Below are positions 9,138-18,360 of a stretch of 64,000 bases of DNA, in pieces; the first letter of the stretch is position 1; every line of letters begins with the position of its first letter. Source of the DNA: Bacteroides congonensis. GTDB lineage: Bacteria; Bacteroidota; Bacteroidia; Bacteroidales; Bacteroidaceae. The notes under the pieces were generated by a model, which had not been told where the DNA came from, made no database searches, and worked only from the letters and a program-made list of their open reading frames with translations. The DNA lies in assembly GCF_900130125.1 (NCBI RefSeq), contig NZ_FQXY01000010.1, positions 1,116,001 to 1,180,000 on the forward strand, in the 5' to 3' direction. The translations under genes and the position numbers were made by a program.

Positions 9138-9206
9138 TGGACGCAGTTTTGACAGGATGAAGATAAAAATAATATCAACAATTTGTCTGAACTGCGTCCA
9201 AAGTTA
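9138..9206 (-). other. Inverted repeat and -7-like box before the sulfatase pair
   Basis: TGGACGCAGTT at 9138-9148 is complementary to 9190-9200; including a 2-bp mismatch the arms reach 17 bp (9138-9154 and 9184-9200) around a 29-nt loop. On the minus strand an A/T-rich stretch follows, so it may end the upstream LamG/SusD transcript. CAAAGTTA at 9199-9206 reads TAACTTTG, a -7 match, so a promoter for the sulfatases may overlap it. Confidence 0.4.
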
Positions 9207-9268
9207 GTAAATATATATAGATATCCTTCTTATTATTACGGATAAACTATAAAATACTTAGTGAGTCG

Positions 9269-10399
9269 TTATTTCTTCGTGAAACATTGATCAGCTTTCC
9301 ACACAGGTGAGGCGGATGTTTTTGTGGCATGTCTACCATTGTTAGTACTGTCATACACAACATCTCCTTCTCCTTCATCCATTTTCCAATAGCCTACCAG
9401 CCCCGGAGTATTAGCCATAATAGGTCCAGTCATATTTTCTTGGATTTCAGCTTGCGAAAGTACTTTATTCCATAAGCGGGCCTGTCCCATCATATGGTTG
9501 GCTTTGATACTTTGGTCGAAGAAAGTAATCCCGTTGTGTGCATATGGTACTCCGGTAGCTGCGATTTCCATAGCCTTTTCTCCATTGAGGTAATAATAAC
9601 ACTTCTCTTGATCGTAAGCCATCGCTACGTGTGTCCATGTCTCTACTTGTAAATCGGCTTTGTTGAAGAACAGTTTCTCATTCATTCCGTTGGGACCGAA
9701 AATGTTGATTTGCATTTGTTTGGTCGTGATCTGCCCGTTATCGTTACCTATACGAATATAAAAAGCGTCATTGGTGACAATAGCTTGATTGGTGACATTG
9801 AGACGGTCTATCCATAGCCAAAATTCAATGGTGAAGTTGTCCAAGGGTATCGGGTCAAAATCACTGTCGGATTTAAATCCGCTTCCGCTGCCTAGATATG
9901 GAGTAGATTGCGACCAAGGTTTGTCTAATAAGAGCAGGTATTGAGAGCCTGATGCCTCTTCCTGCACACTTCCGTCTCCTACCACTTTGATAGGTAAGGC
10001 ATATTTTACACCTTCTGCTGCTTCATATGGATTGATGGTTACTACAGTGGGAGTAGCCGACACTGTATTGCTTTTGATTACAATGTCTTTGTCGAATGAA
10101 AAACTTTCAGTAGGCAGCAATGAATAAGTGGCAGACATTTTTTCATTATATTCTTTCAGTATCGTTTCATCAACGATCAAAGTAGCATGAACATCATTGG
10201 CTACCTTGTCCGCTATACGGACAGTGAAGTTTGTCTGTGTTATTTCACCTACGTTGACAGGAACCTTTTTTACATTCTTTGTAAGAGCATCGCTGATATA
10301 AATCCGGTTATTGATAGGTTCATATTCTTCTTTGCAGCTGATTAAAGCAATCAATGCTGCCAATCCGATGAGTAATGAGTATATTTTATTTTTTCTCAT
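9269..10399 (-). CDS. Surface lipoprotein with BT_3987-like N-terminal domain and LamG domain
   Basis: A 376-residue lipoprotein (lipobox ...ALISC22). Residues about 28-150 resemble the DUF1735/BT_3987-like N-terminal domain found in Bacteroides N-glycan loci. Residues about 175-372 are a concanavalin A-like LamG domain ('FTIEFWLWIDRLNVTNQAIVTND', 'WTHVAMAYDQEKCYYYLNGE', 'GLVGYWKMDEGEGDVVYDST'). It shows no obvious catalytic residues, so it is most likely a surface glycan-binding protein. It follows the GH18 gene by 11 bp in the SusC-SusD-GH18-LamG operon. B. thetaiotaomicron BT3983-BT3987 has the same kinds of parts. A laminarinase-type activity cannot be excluded. Confidence 0.8.
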   Translation of the reverse strand: MRKNKIYSLLIGLAALIALISCKEEYEPINNRIYISDALTKNVKKVPVNVGEITQTNFTVRIADKVANDVHATLIVDETILKEYNEKMSATYSLLPTESFSFDKDIVIKSNTVSATPTVVTINPYEAAEGVKYALPIKVVGDGSVQEEASGSQYLLLLDKPWSQSTPYLGSGSGFKSDSDFDPIPLDNFTIEFWLWIDRLNVTNQAIVTNDAFYIRIGNDNGQITTKQMQINIFGPNGMNEKLFFNKADLQVETWTHVAMAYDQEKCYYYLNGEKAMEIAATGVPYAHNGITFFDQSIKANHMMGQARLWNKVLSQAEIQENMTGPIMANTPGLVGYWKMDEGEGDVVYDSTNNGRHATKTSASPVWKADQCFTKK

Positions 10400-10410
10400 A
10401 ATATGTGATT

Positions 10411-11496
10411 TTATTTAGAAGGATTCATAATTTGTATTCCTTGGCGTAACCATTTGTATTCGGGTACATTGTTATAGTCATATTCCATATGATATGTACC
10501 AATACCACCCTTTTGTACTTTCTCTCCATTGATAATGGGTTGCCAGCGTGCCATGCCGAGCAAGGAAGGCATGGTGTTGCCGTCGCGGTCTTTGAAACCT
10601 TCTCTACCGCCATTGGTTGCATATCCGCCTTTTTCAAAATCTTCTGTTACTACATATTTCTTAGCCACTTCTTCTGCTGTCAAGTTGCCTTCGAAATTAC
10701 GGATTGTGCGGTTCAGACGGCTGTCCAGATCACTGTCACCTGTGCTATAGTAAGCCTGTACAATAAAATAAGTGAAGAGCTTTCCTGTTTCTTTCGGCAT
10801 GGACTGCGGTTCACCGTCAACTGCCAGAATCTTGTCGGTACCTGAATTGGGACCTACACGTTTGCTTAGTTCTTCTACGAAGATTTTCATACGGGCATTA
10901 TTTTTAACCAAGTCACCCTTGGCACCAAAATTCGGCTCAAAATCAATGTCGAATCCGTCATAGTTATATTTGTCAATAGAGTCGCAGATTGCATTGGCGT
11001 ATTTACGAATCGCTTTTTCGTAAAGTTCTTCTGCTGCACCGTCAGAATATCCCCAAAAAGCTTTTTCTGCTTCATCCGCGGAACTGAAACCGTTTTCCGC
11101 CCAATTGGCGGTTACTTCCGGGGGAGTACAACCTTTACCGATGGAACCTAGCAGACAACAAGTCATAAACTTTGTGCCTTTTACTTCCTGGCAATATTTC
11201 AAGTCGGCTTTTTGTGCTTCCGAAAGCCCGTAAGGATTTCCCCAAATAGAAACAACGTCTACGCTATCAGGAATTCCTGCCAAACTTGTGTAGAGAGAAG
11301 CACCTACTCCGCTCCAAGCTCCGTACCATCCGAAAGCAATCGGATGATCAGTGTTTTTGTATGCTCTCAGTTGGGCATAGTATTCGTCTGTAGGTTCCGG
11401 CTTATCAAAATTTAAAGGCTCCATTTCCGTCCAGTCACTACAACTGAATGTAATGCCCAATATCGCTATGCATGCTATATATAACAAATGTTTCAT
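10411..11496 (-). CDS. GH18 endo-beta-N-acetylglucosaminidase-like lipoprotein
   Basis: A 361-residue lipoprotein (C19 in ITFSC) of family GH18. The catalytic motif DxxDxDxE is intact: D180-G-F-D183-I-D185-F-E187, with E187 the expected proton donor. Bacteroides GH18 lipoproteins in SusC/SusD operons of this kind (endoBT-3987, BT1044) cut between the two core GlcNAc residues of N-glycans at the cell surface. Here it sits directly after SusD and before a LamG binding protein in an operon run by an ECF sigma/FecR pair, which supports the same role. Whether it prefers high-mannose or complex glycans cannot be told by eye. A plain chitinase function is less likely. Confidence 0.85.
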   Translation of the reverse strand: MKHLLYIACIAILGITFSCSDWTEMEPLNFDKPEPTDEYYAQLRAYKNTDHPIAFGWYGAWSGVGASLYTSLAGIPDSVDVVSIWGNPYGLSEAQKADLKYCQEVKGTKFMTCCLLGSIGKGCTPPEVTANWAENGFSSADEAEKAFWGYSDGAAEELYEKAIRKYANAICDSIDKYNYDGFDIDFEPNFGAKGDLVKNNARMKIFVEELSKRVGPNSGTDKILAVDGEPQSMPKETGKLFTYFIVQAYYSTGDSDLDSRLNRTIRNFEGNLTAEEVAKKYVVTEDFEKGGYATNGGREGFKDRDGNTMPSLLGMARWQPIINGEKVQKGGIGTYHMEYDYNNVPEYKWLRQGIQIMNPSK

Positions 11497-11525
11497 ATTG
11501 TTTTTATCTTTAGAATGATTAAACC

Positions 11526-13082
11526 TTAGTTTTTCTTAGCCCACCAAAGGTCGGTAGCATCTGTGTCCTGTCCGCCATACAAGAATGTACAAGCCTCTGA
11601 TACAGCGGCCTCGTTGCTTCTGTATTCATCTATGGAGAAACGCAGACGGCGTTGCTGGCGTTCGGTTGTAACTCCTTGGGTAGAAAGGTTATTATACGCC
11701 GGGAATACAGCCGGATGTCCCGTACGACGGAAATCTGCCCAAGTTTCATTTCCAATCGGGAAATTGGCAATCATCTTTTGCGTTAGTATACGTTCCAGAT
11801 TTTCTTCTTTAGCACTTGCACTTTCACGAGTATCCCAAGCTACACATAGTTTGCATGGATTAGTATAATTGTAAGAAACATTGAGTGGACACTCGTAGTT
11901 GGCCGGAATATTTGTTGTATTGGCTATATATGCGTCCGCGCCGGATACTTTGTGTTCGCTGAATGAGAGACGGATGCCTTCCTCGTAGAAATGGCGGGCA
12001 GTTCCACCCATATTCCATCCTTTTAAAGCACCTTCAGCGCGCAGAAATGCCACTTCTGCCGCATTGAAAATCAACATTGGAGATTTCGTCTCAACTTTTA
12101 CAGTAGAATAATCTTTAAACCAGTCTGTTGAAATGCCTTTAATACCTGAACGTACTCCAAAAAATCCTTCTTCTCCGTTAATTTTTACTTTGGTGAAGTA
12201 TTGGTCACGACGCGGATCCTTATATCCATTCATAAAAGACACAATGCAAGCGTTTGCACGAACTTCTCCCCAACTATTTACACTTGCCAAACCATTTTTG
12301 TAGTTAGCTCCGGTTAAGTTATCATAAGCGTCAGATTCATTGCTGTCCATGACGCCATAGGCATGAGATACGGCTTCTTCTGCTTTTTCTTGTGCATATT
12401 CCGGCAGAGCATTGCTGATACGCACGGCAATGCGTAATTTCAGTGAGTTGGCAAACTTGATCCATTTCTTATAATCACCACCATAGATACGGTCTTCTGT
12501 AGTCAACTCATTAAAACTTGGATTAGTGTTTACTAGTGCAGTCAACACGCCAATTCCGTAATCCAAGTCGTCCATCATGGCTTTCCATGCTGTTTCTTCA
12601 TTGTCATAGCCTACCGCGTACTGTCCGCTTTGTACTTGAGTGTAAGGGAGTGGACCTTGCATGGAAGCTACGATTTGCATAATATGTACACGCATGATTT
12701 TAGCTAGTGCATAATAATGTCCTGAGCCTTCGGTGAAACGTTCGATAGAGAAATAGTTTGGATAAAAAGTCTTAAAATACCAGTCGACCGACCATTTGTT
12801 CCAGTCATCATCTATATTGTATGTGTAGAAATGTTGTGAACGGCTCCAGTTGTGAGATGGGGTGAGCATACCACCGAACGGACCTGCCCAAAATGTGATG
12901 TTGCGTTGTGCAGGATTTTCTTCTACTGAGGACATACATGAAATTAGTTGTGCGAATAAAAGCCGTGAGTTTAATGTAGGCGGTTGATAGGGATTGGTAT
13001 TATATTCTTCAAATTTACCAATACAACTGCTCATTAAAAGAATACTCAGGGCAAGATATATAAATTGATTAATTCTTTTCAT
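11526..13082 (-). CDS. SusD/RagB family glycan-binding lipoprotein
   Basis: A 518-residue outer-membrane lipoprotein (lipobox MSSC20) that forms the lid on its SusC partner. The N-terminal pattern 'FEEYNTNPYQPP', the TPR-like helices through residues about 90-330, and 'MLIFNAAEVAFLRAEGALKGW' followed by 'FYEEGIRLSF' place it in the SusD-like branch often linked to N-glycan loci (SusD-like_2). The gene is 18 bp downstream of the SusC gene at 13101-16436 and 29 bp upstream of GH18. Ligand inferred from neighbours, not from this sequence. Confidence 0.92.
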   Translation of the reverse strand: MKRINQFIYLALSILLMSSCIGKFEEYNTNPYQPPTLNSRLLFAQLISCMSSVEENPAQRNITFWAGPFGGMLTPSHNWSRSQHFYTYNIDDDWNKWSVDWYFKTFYPNYFSIERFTEGSGHYYALAKIMRVHIMQIVASMQGPLPYTQVQSGQYAVGYDNEETAWKAMMDDLDYGIGVLTALVNTNPSFNELTTEDRIYGGDYKKWIKFANSLKLRIAVRISNALPEYAQEKAEEAVSHAYGVMDSNESDAYDNLTGANYKNGLASVNSWGEVRANACIVSFMNGYKDPRRDQYFTKVKINGEEGFFGVRSGIKGISTDWFKDYSTVKVETKSPMLIFNAAEVAFLRAEGALKGWNMGGTARHFYEEGIRLSFSEHKVSGADAYIANTTNIPANYECPLNVSYNYTNPCKLCVAWDTRESASAKEENLERILTQKMIANFPIGNETWADFRRTGHPAVFPAYNNLSTQGVTTERQQRRLRFSIDEYRSNEAAVSEACTFLYGGQDTDATDLWWAKKN

Positions 13083-13100
13083 ATTATTACAATCGTTCGT

Positions 13101-16100
13101 TTAGAAATTGAGTTTTAGACTAAATCCGATATTGCGAGTAGTAGGTTGCATAAAATAATCGAAACTTTGATAATAGTTCGATTGGGTGGAAGCGGTAGCT
13201 TCAGGATCAAATGGTGCCTTGCAATAAATCATCCAAAGGTTTTTTCCTACCAACCCGACAGTCATTTTCAGTTTGTCACGAAACCATTTTTTAGGTAGAG
13301 TATAACTTAAGTTCAATTCTGACAGGCGTACATTTGTTGCACTATAGGTGTAATAAGCTGCATACCCTTTGATGGCATCAAAATAGTTTTCGGCAGTTAT
13401 TATACCATTATTGATGGGGATACCACCTGCATCACGCCAATCGGCTGTTATCTGTGACACTCCATATTGGTCAAGCATACTTTGTGTTCCAGACATGGCG
13501 ATACCACCAATACGGGCAGTAAGCGTAATACCGAGGTTGACGCCTTTATATGAGAAGTTATTATTCCATCCCATGTTAGCTTTGGGAAGGATAGAGCCTA
13601 GTTTGAACTCATCTACTGCTTCAACGGAAATGGCTCCGCTTTTAGGATCGACGAATACTTTTCCGTTGCCATCTCTTTTGATCAGGTGATTGGCATATAC
13701 GTCTCCAATAGTTCCGCCTTTTTTAAGGATGATACGTGAATCCAGGTTACCGAATTGTCCCATATCATAAGTGTCTTTATTGATAAGTTCTCCGGTTACC
13801 GGATTTACAGCCCCTTCGGTCAGTTGGGTTATCTCATTCTTGTTCCACGATAAGGTGAAGTTACTGTCCCAGGCAAAATTACCCCATTTGTTGTTATATC
13901 CCAATGCCATTTCGATACCGTCATTGCGCACATTACCACTTTGTACATACGCATTTGAGTAGCCTGACGAGGTAGAAAGGCTGGCAGTAAATGTCTGGTT
14001 AAGAGTGTTTGAACGATAGTAAGTCAGATCGAAAGACAAATGATTGTTCAGCCATTTGGAGTTGATTCCGATTTCCCACGAGCGGGTTCTTTCTGGTTTT
14101 AGGTCTCGCATCGGATAGATGGAAGTTGAATTCCATTTTCCGGAAGCGATATTAAATTCATAAGTGGGACGAGTCACGAAGCGTGCTGGTGAACTACCTA
14201 CTTCTGTATACGAACCGCGTACTTTCAGATAAGAAATCCAATCAGGTAATTTCACTATGCTGGAGATGATACCTGACAAACCTATGGACGGGTAAAAGAA
14301 ACAGGGAGTATCGGTAAATGCCAATGGCGATTCCCAATCGTTACGTCCGGTAGTTGTCAAGTATATCATACTCTTGTAACCTACTTCTATATTGTAGAAG
14401 ATGCTTTGTGATTGTTGTATATACCCGGATTGAATTCTTCTGTATTTAGCGGATGTGTCTATATTGTGAATAGCAAAAAAATTGTAGATGCCATCCAGAT
14501 TTCCACCGTGACCGATCTGTTCTTCACGTTGGTCGTTGATAGAAGAACCGATGTTGGCGCTCAATGAGAGTTGGTTGTCATAGAACGATTTTGCGATGTT
14601 CAACATGACATCACCATAGAAACTGCTATATTCTTTACGTATATCATAATATCCACCGTAAGAACTGGCAAATTGTTCGATGGTACTTGCATAACGTTTG
14701 TCGGTTGAGCGCATATCTGTCTTGTCATACTTCAAGCGTCCTGTAATATCAATTCCGTCGGTGATTTTCCATTTGAGGGATACGTTTGTCATGAAACGTT
14801 TTTTAGTATTCTCACGTATATTACGGTAGATTGTCCAATAAGGGTTTTGAAGTTCCAGGCTTTGTGTACCGTAGGGCCAATATTGTTCGTAGATATCCAG
14901 TCCCTCGTTATACGTTTCATACATACGGACAGCGTCAAAGTTTCCCCCACGTGGAAATAGATAAAGAGATGTGAGCGGATTGAAGTAACGACCCTGTCCT
15001 ATCATATTTTTGTCTTTCTGGAAAATAAGATTGGCTCCGAAATCCAGAACCAGTTTGTCATTCAAGAAATTGGCGGTATTACGGCCTGAAATGTTATAGC
15101 GGTCGTAATTATTATTAGGAATGATACCTGTAGAGTTTGTGGCTGAGACCGAAACATAAGTCTGGTTCTTGGAGGTTCCGGTAGAAAGCGACATCGAATT
15201 GATTGTATTGACTCCTGTGCGGAAGAAATTCTTAGGATCGTAATTACTGTTTACAGGATCTCCCCAACTGGCAAATTGTCCGTCCTTGTTGCCATATTTA
15301 CTTTGCAGTTTAGGTAGTAAGGTGGGAGTGGAGAAAGTGGTGCTGCTTGATACATTGACACTTGTTTTGTCTTCCGTACCTTTTTTTGTATTGATGAGAA
15401 CCACGCCTGAAGCTGCGGCATTGCCATAAAGTGCTGCTGCGGCAGGACCTGTCAGCATATTGATTGATTCAATATCTTCCGGATTAATGTCGGCTACGGC
15501 ATCTGTGCCGGGTTGGTCCGTCAGGACGCCTGTGTCAGAAGATTCGTTTACAATGTTGAACATTGGAATACCGTCAATTACGTAAAGGGCATTGTTGGAC
15601 TTTGTGATTGATTTTACACCACGCATTACTACACGGGTAGCGGCACCTGCACCGGAAGCGGAGGCATTGATTGTCACTCCAGCTACTTTACCGGCTAATG
15701 AGTTCATGAAGTTGGGGTCTTTTACAGCAGTAATCTCGTCTGAAGTAATCTGTTGCACATTATAGCTCAAAGCTTTCTCTGAACGTTTGATACCCAAAGC
15801 TGTAACTACCACTTGATCCAATTCGGTTGCTTCTTCTTGCAGGGCGATGTTTAACTTAGACTGTCCATTGAATACAATATTCTGTGTTTGATAGCCAACA
15901 TAGGACACTGTCAAAACATCCCCTATATGTATGTTGTCCAACCGGAAATCGCCATCCATGGATGTAATAGTTCCCTTTCCATCTTTGGTTACAATAGACG
16001 CACCGATAATTGGTCCTGACGCATCATGTATCGTTCCTGAAATACTATAGGAACGTTTCTGTTCTTCGTTGTTTTTTCGAAGATATAAAACGATGCGTTT

Positions 16101-16436
16101 TTCGGAAATCCGATATGCTATGGATGTGTCTTTCAGTAGCATATTTACAATTCTGTTAATGTCATTCGAAGTAATCTGTATTGACGTTTTTTGATTGACA
16201 TTGATATCATTATTATAAAAAAATGAATATCCGCTTTGCTTCTCGATACTTTCGATCACTTTAGCTATAGGAGCATTGGAAAATTCAAGCTTGATATTTT
16301 GTTTTGTAGTCTGTGCGAATGCAAAACAAGAGAACATTAAAAATAATATTGCCATAAAACGGCTTTTATTGAGCACTTTTTCAAATATACGGCAACATTT
16401 TTGGTAAGAAATTTGGTACTTTCTTAAGTTTGTCAT
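13101..16436 (-). CDS. SusC/RagA TonB-dependent transporter with STN signalling domain
   Basis: A 1111-residue outer-membrane importer of oligosaccharides. Domains: N-terminal hydrophobic export segment (about 26-42), STN/secretin-like signalling domain (about 45-125, 'KLEFSNAPIAKVIESIEKQSG'), carboxypeptidase-regulatory-like domain (about 133-215, 'SISGTIHDASGPIIGASIV'), plug with the TonB-linked 'GVKSITKSNNALYVIDGIP' region, and a long beta-barrel ending in aromatic 'FSLKLNF'. The STN domain matches the FecR and ECF sigma genes just upstream: substrate import signals through FecR to the sigma factor. A small RNA promoter reads antisense out of the first codons of this gene into its leader. 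SusD follows after 18 bp. Confidence 0.95.
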   Translation of the reverse strand: MTNLRKYQISYQKCCRIFEKVLNKSRFMAILFLMFSCFAFAQTTKQNIKLEFSNAPIAKVIESIEKQSGYSFFYNNDINVNQKTSIQITSNDINRIVNMLLKDTSIAYRISEKRIVLYLRKNNEEQKRSYSISGTIHDASGPIIGASIVTKDGKGTITSMDGDFRLDNIHIGDVLTVSYVGYQTQNIVFNGQSKLNIALQEEATELDQVVVTALGIKRSEKALSYNVQQITSDEITAVKDPNFMNSLAGKVAGVTINASASGAGAATRVVMRGVKSITKSNNALYVIDGIPMFNIVNESSDTGVLTDQPGTDAVADINPEDIESINMLTGPAAAALYGNAAASGVVLINTKKGTEDKTSVNVSSSTTFSTPTLLPKLQSKYGNKDGQFASWGDPVNSNYDPKNFFRTGVNTINSMSLSTGTSKNQTYVSVSATNSTGIIPNNNYDRYNISGRNTANFLNDKLVLDFGANLIFQKDKNMIGQGRYFNPLTSLYLFPRGGNFDAVRMYETYNEGLDIYEQYWPYGTQSLELQNPYWTIYRNIRENTKKRFMTNVSLKWKITDGIDITGRLKYDKTDMRSTDKRYASTIEQFASSYGGYYDIRKEYSSFYGDVMLNIAKSFYDNQLSLSANIGSSINDQREEQIGHGGNLDGIYNFFAIHNIDTSAKYRRIQSGYIQQSQSIFYNIEVGYKSMIYLTTTGRNDWESPLAFTDTPCFFYPSIGLSGIISSIVKLPDWISYLKVRGSYTEVGSSPARFVTRPTYEFNIASGKWNSTSIYPMRDLKPERTRSWEIGINSKWLNNHLSFDLTYYRSNTLNQTFTASLSTSSGYSNAYVQSGNVRNDGIEMALGYNNKWGNFAWDSNFTLSWNKNEITQLTEGAVNPVTGELINKDTYDMGQFGNLDSRIILKKGGTIGDVYANHLIKRDGNGKVFVDPKSGAISVEAVDEFKLGSILPKANMGWNNNFSYKGVNLGITLTARIGGIAMSGTQSMLDQYGVSQITADWRDAGGIPINNGIITAENYFDAIKGYAAYYTYSATNVRLSELNLSYTLPKKWFRDKLKMTVGLVGKNLWMIYCKAPFDPEATASTQSNYYQSFDYFMQPTTRNIGFSLKLNF
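16400..16432 (+). promoter_or_regulatory. Antisense promoter at the start of susC
   Basis: TTTG at 16400-16403, a 21-bp spacer, then TAAGTTTG at 16425-16432 form a full Bacteroides housekeeping promoter on the plus strand, opposite to susC, with its start codon (16434-16436) just beyond. Transcription should begin near 16439 and run through the susC leader. Confidence 0.6.
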
Positions 16437-16438
16437 AC

Positions 16439-16539
16439 TTTTATAAATTAGAAATTAAGGATTTGTGGCAATCGATATTGCCATGAACTTTACAAGAGTA
16501 AGAGGCGGGAAAATACTGGTACTATTTTCTCGCTTTTTT
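16439..16539 (+). ncRNA. Candidate DonS-like cis-antisense small RNA
   Basis: A transcript of about 100 nt is predicted from the antisense promoter to a T-run at 16534-16539. It would hold a small hairpin (TGGCAAT/ATTGCCA, 16466-16483) and a terminator hairpin (16505-16533). It lies wholly opposite the susC 5' leader, between susC and fecR. Bacteroides loci with ECF sigma/anti-sigma and N-glycan-type enzymes are known to carry antisense RNAs in exactly this slot (DonS of B. fragilis), where they repress the locus. The promoter, hairpins and placement are seen; the repressing role is inferred from that family. Confidence 0.62.
16505..16539 (+). terminator. Rho-independent terminator, antisense to the susC leader
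   Basis: GCGGGAAAATA (16505-16515) pairs with TATTTTCTCGC (16523-16533), 10 of 11 positions, around a 7-nt loop, and six T follow on the plus strand. No plus-strand protein gene ends here, which points to an antisense RNA. Confidence 0.65.
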
Positions 16540-16596
16540 GTGTCCTTTACAGTACTATCTCATAGGCAATTATGTTTTTAAAGTTTTACAATATGT

Positions 16597-17496
16597 TTAT
16601 TTGATGATTATATTTCCTTCTTTCTTTTCATACTTGAACGGGGTGCTCATCTGCATTGTCTTTAATATAGAGTCAAGTGACTCATTTGTATAAAATTCTC
16701 CAGTGAAAGACTTGCCAATCAGCTCATCATTCATAATAATGAATTTTACGTTAAATTGCTGCTCCAAACGTTGGCAGATGTCAAGTAAAGGTGTATTTGA
16801 TAATACCCATATGTTTTCTGTCCATCGTGTTTCACGGCTGGCATTTGTGACTTCTGTAAGTAGCATTTTACCACTACCGACATTGTATGTCAATTGTTGA
16901 TTCGGCTTCATCAACATATGTTTCTTTTTGTCAGCCACGTCAATAGAACCTTCCAATAAAGTAGCGGTGATCTGCGGCATCTGTGAACTTGCATTGACAG
17001 TAAATTTTGTTCCCAATACTTTAATATTCAGTTCTCCTGCACGTACAATAAACGGATGCCGTTTATCATGTGCTACATCAAAATAGGCTTCTCCTTCGAG
17101 AAATACTTCTCTTGAGTCTTTACTAAAATGTTCCGGGTAAATAAGCTTGGAACGGTTATTTAATTTTATATTACTTCCATCCGGGAGTATCACATGCTGT
17201 ACGATTCCACTATTGTTTGCTGTGACAATAAATGAAGGATCGGTATCCAGCATCATGTATAGCCACCCACTCATTGCGATTAATAGGGCTACTGTGGCGG
17301 CTGCCAGCCATACCCGATATTGGCTGGCTTTGCGACGGAATATATCAATAGAATTATTATCCGCTTGAATTCTTGCCATTAACCTTGAGAATGAATTCTC
17401 TGCTGAATGTTCTTTGCTTGGATTAGGTGACTGAAGGGTAATGTTGTCAATCAACTTATCCAAATCAATTGTCTCTTTTTGTTTTTCTATGCGCAT
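16597..17496 (-). CDS. FecR family anti-sigma factor
   Basis: A 299-residue inner-membrane protein. The cytoplasmic N-terminus (about 1-65) would hold the ECF sigma factor. A single membrane helix spans about 66-87 ('VWLAAATVALLIAMSGWLYM'). The periplasmic FecR domain ('GIVQHVILPDGSNIKLNNRS' and 'EGEAYFDVAHDKRHPFIV') covers about 105-215, and a C-terminal STN-like module (about 230-299, 'ICQRLEQQFNVKF') contacts the transporter signalling domain. It lies between the sigma gene and the STN-bearing SusC, the standard three-part trans-envelope relay. The start at 17496 leaves a 78-bp gap after the sigma gene. Confidence 0.93.
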   Translation of the reverse strand: MRIEKQKETIDLDKLIDNITLQSPNPSKEHSAENSFSRLMARIQADNNSIDIFRRKASQYRVWLAAATVALLIAMSGWLYMMLDTDPSFIVTANNSGIVQHVILPDGSNIKLNNRSKLIYPEHFSKDSREVFLEGEAYFDVAHDKRHPFIVRAGELNIKVLGTKFTVNASSQMPQITATLLEGSIDVADKKKHMLMKPNQQLTYNVGSGKMLLTEVTNASRETRWTENIWVLSNTPLLDICQRLEQQFNVKFIIMNDELIGKSFTGEFYTNESLDSILKTMQMSTPFKYEKKEGNIIIK

Positions 17497-17574
17497 TTTT
17501 TCTTGTTTTCTAAAGCTTTATACTATATAGAAAACTCAAGATGCAAAAACACTAAAAGGAAAAACCATTTTTTT

Positions 17575-18144
17575 TTAAATTTTTTCGAGGAAAGGTTTAA
17601 TTGCTTGTTTTATTTTATTTTTGGCAAGCAATAATTGGCGTTCTACTGTACATATTTTGATGCTTAGTGCTTCTGCAATCTCACGATGGCTCAATTCGTC
17701 ATCTTTAGCCATTTTAAATATGATACGACATCTTTCCGGGAGTGCATTTATTGTTTTTGTTATAGTAGTGTGCAACTCTTTATAAGAAAGTTCGTCTAGC
17801 GGGGTATTATCTGAGATTTTAATTTGTAACTCGTGTTCAGGAATATCATCTCTTTTGGAGATATACCCGCTTTTTAGTACATTCAGACATCCATTACGGA
17901 CTGATTGGTATATATAAGCGTGAAAATTGGGAATGGCGGTGAGCATACTTCGTTCTTTCCACAGAATGAAAAATACATCTTCTACTACATCTTCGGAAGC
18001 ATCTTCGGAATGGAGAAACATAATCGCAAATTGAAACAATCGATTATAATAATGCATATATAACGTACGAAAGGCTTGGCTATCACCTTCAGATATAAGT
18101 TTTAATATCTGTTGTTCATTTTCGATACGTTGTTTATTATTCAT
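17575..18144 (-). CDS. RNA polymerase ECF sigma factor (sigma-70 family)
   Basis: A 189-residue ECF sigma factor. Region 2 is seen at 'FRTLYMHYYNRLFQFAIMFL' and 'DVVEDVFFILWKE', and region 4 at 'NALPERCRIIFKMAKDDELS' with 'HREIAEALSIKICTVERQL' as the promoter-binding helix-turn-helix. I chose the ATG at 18144 (MNNKQRIENEQQ) because the 14 residues from the farther ATG at 18186 do not resemble the family. It starts the unit sigma-FecR-SusC-SusD-GH18-LamG and should activate susC when FecR releases it. Confidence 0.92.
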   Translation of the reverse strand: MNNKQRIENEQQILKLISEGDSQAFRTLYMHYYNRLFQFAIMFLHSEDASEDVVEDVFFILWKERSMLTAIPNFHAYIYQSVRNGCLNVLKSGYISKRDDIPEHELQIKISDNTPLDELSYKELHTTITKTINALPERCRIIFKMAKDDELSHREIAEALSIKICTVERQLLLAKNKIKQAIKPFLEKI

Positions 18145-18323
18145 AGTTTTTATTAATACGATAAGGCTCATGCATTTTGATTGCAAAGAAACATACTTTA
18201 TTTTGTTTTTCCTAACATTATTTTGAAGAATCTTTTAATTCAAAGTTCTACACGTAAACTTTTTATGTTGATTTTTGGAAGTATTATAGTCATTTTTGAA
18301 CATGCTTTTACCTTGAGACTGCG

Positions 18324-18331
18324 TACTTTTG
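18324..18331 (+). promoter_or_regulatory. -7 box for the plus-strand GH18 gene
   Basis: TACTTTTG matches TAnnTTTG 29 bp before the GH18 start codon. The nearest upstream TTTG (18295-18298) is 25 bp away, too far for a standard -33 box, so this promoter may need an activator. Confidence 0.4.
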
Positions 18332-18360
18332 TGTTCTGAATCCAATAAAAAAGAATCATT

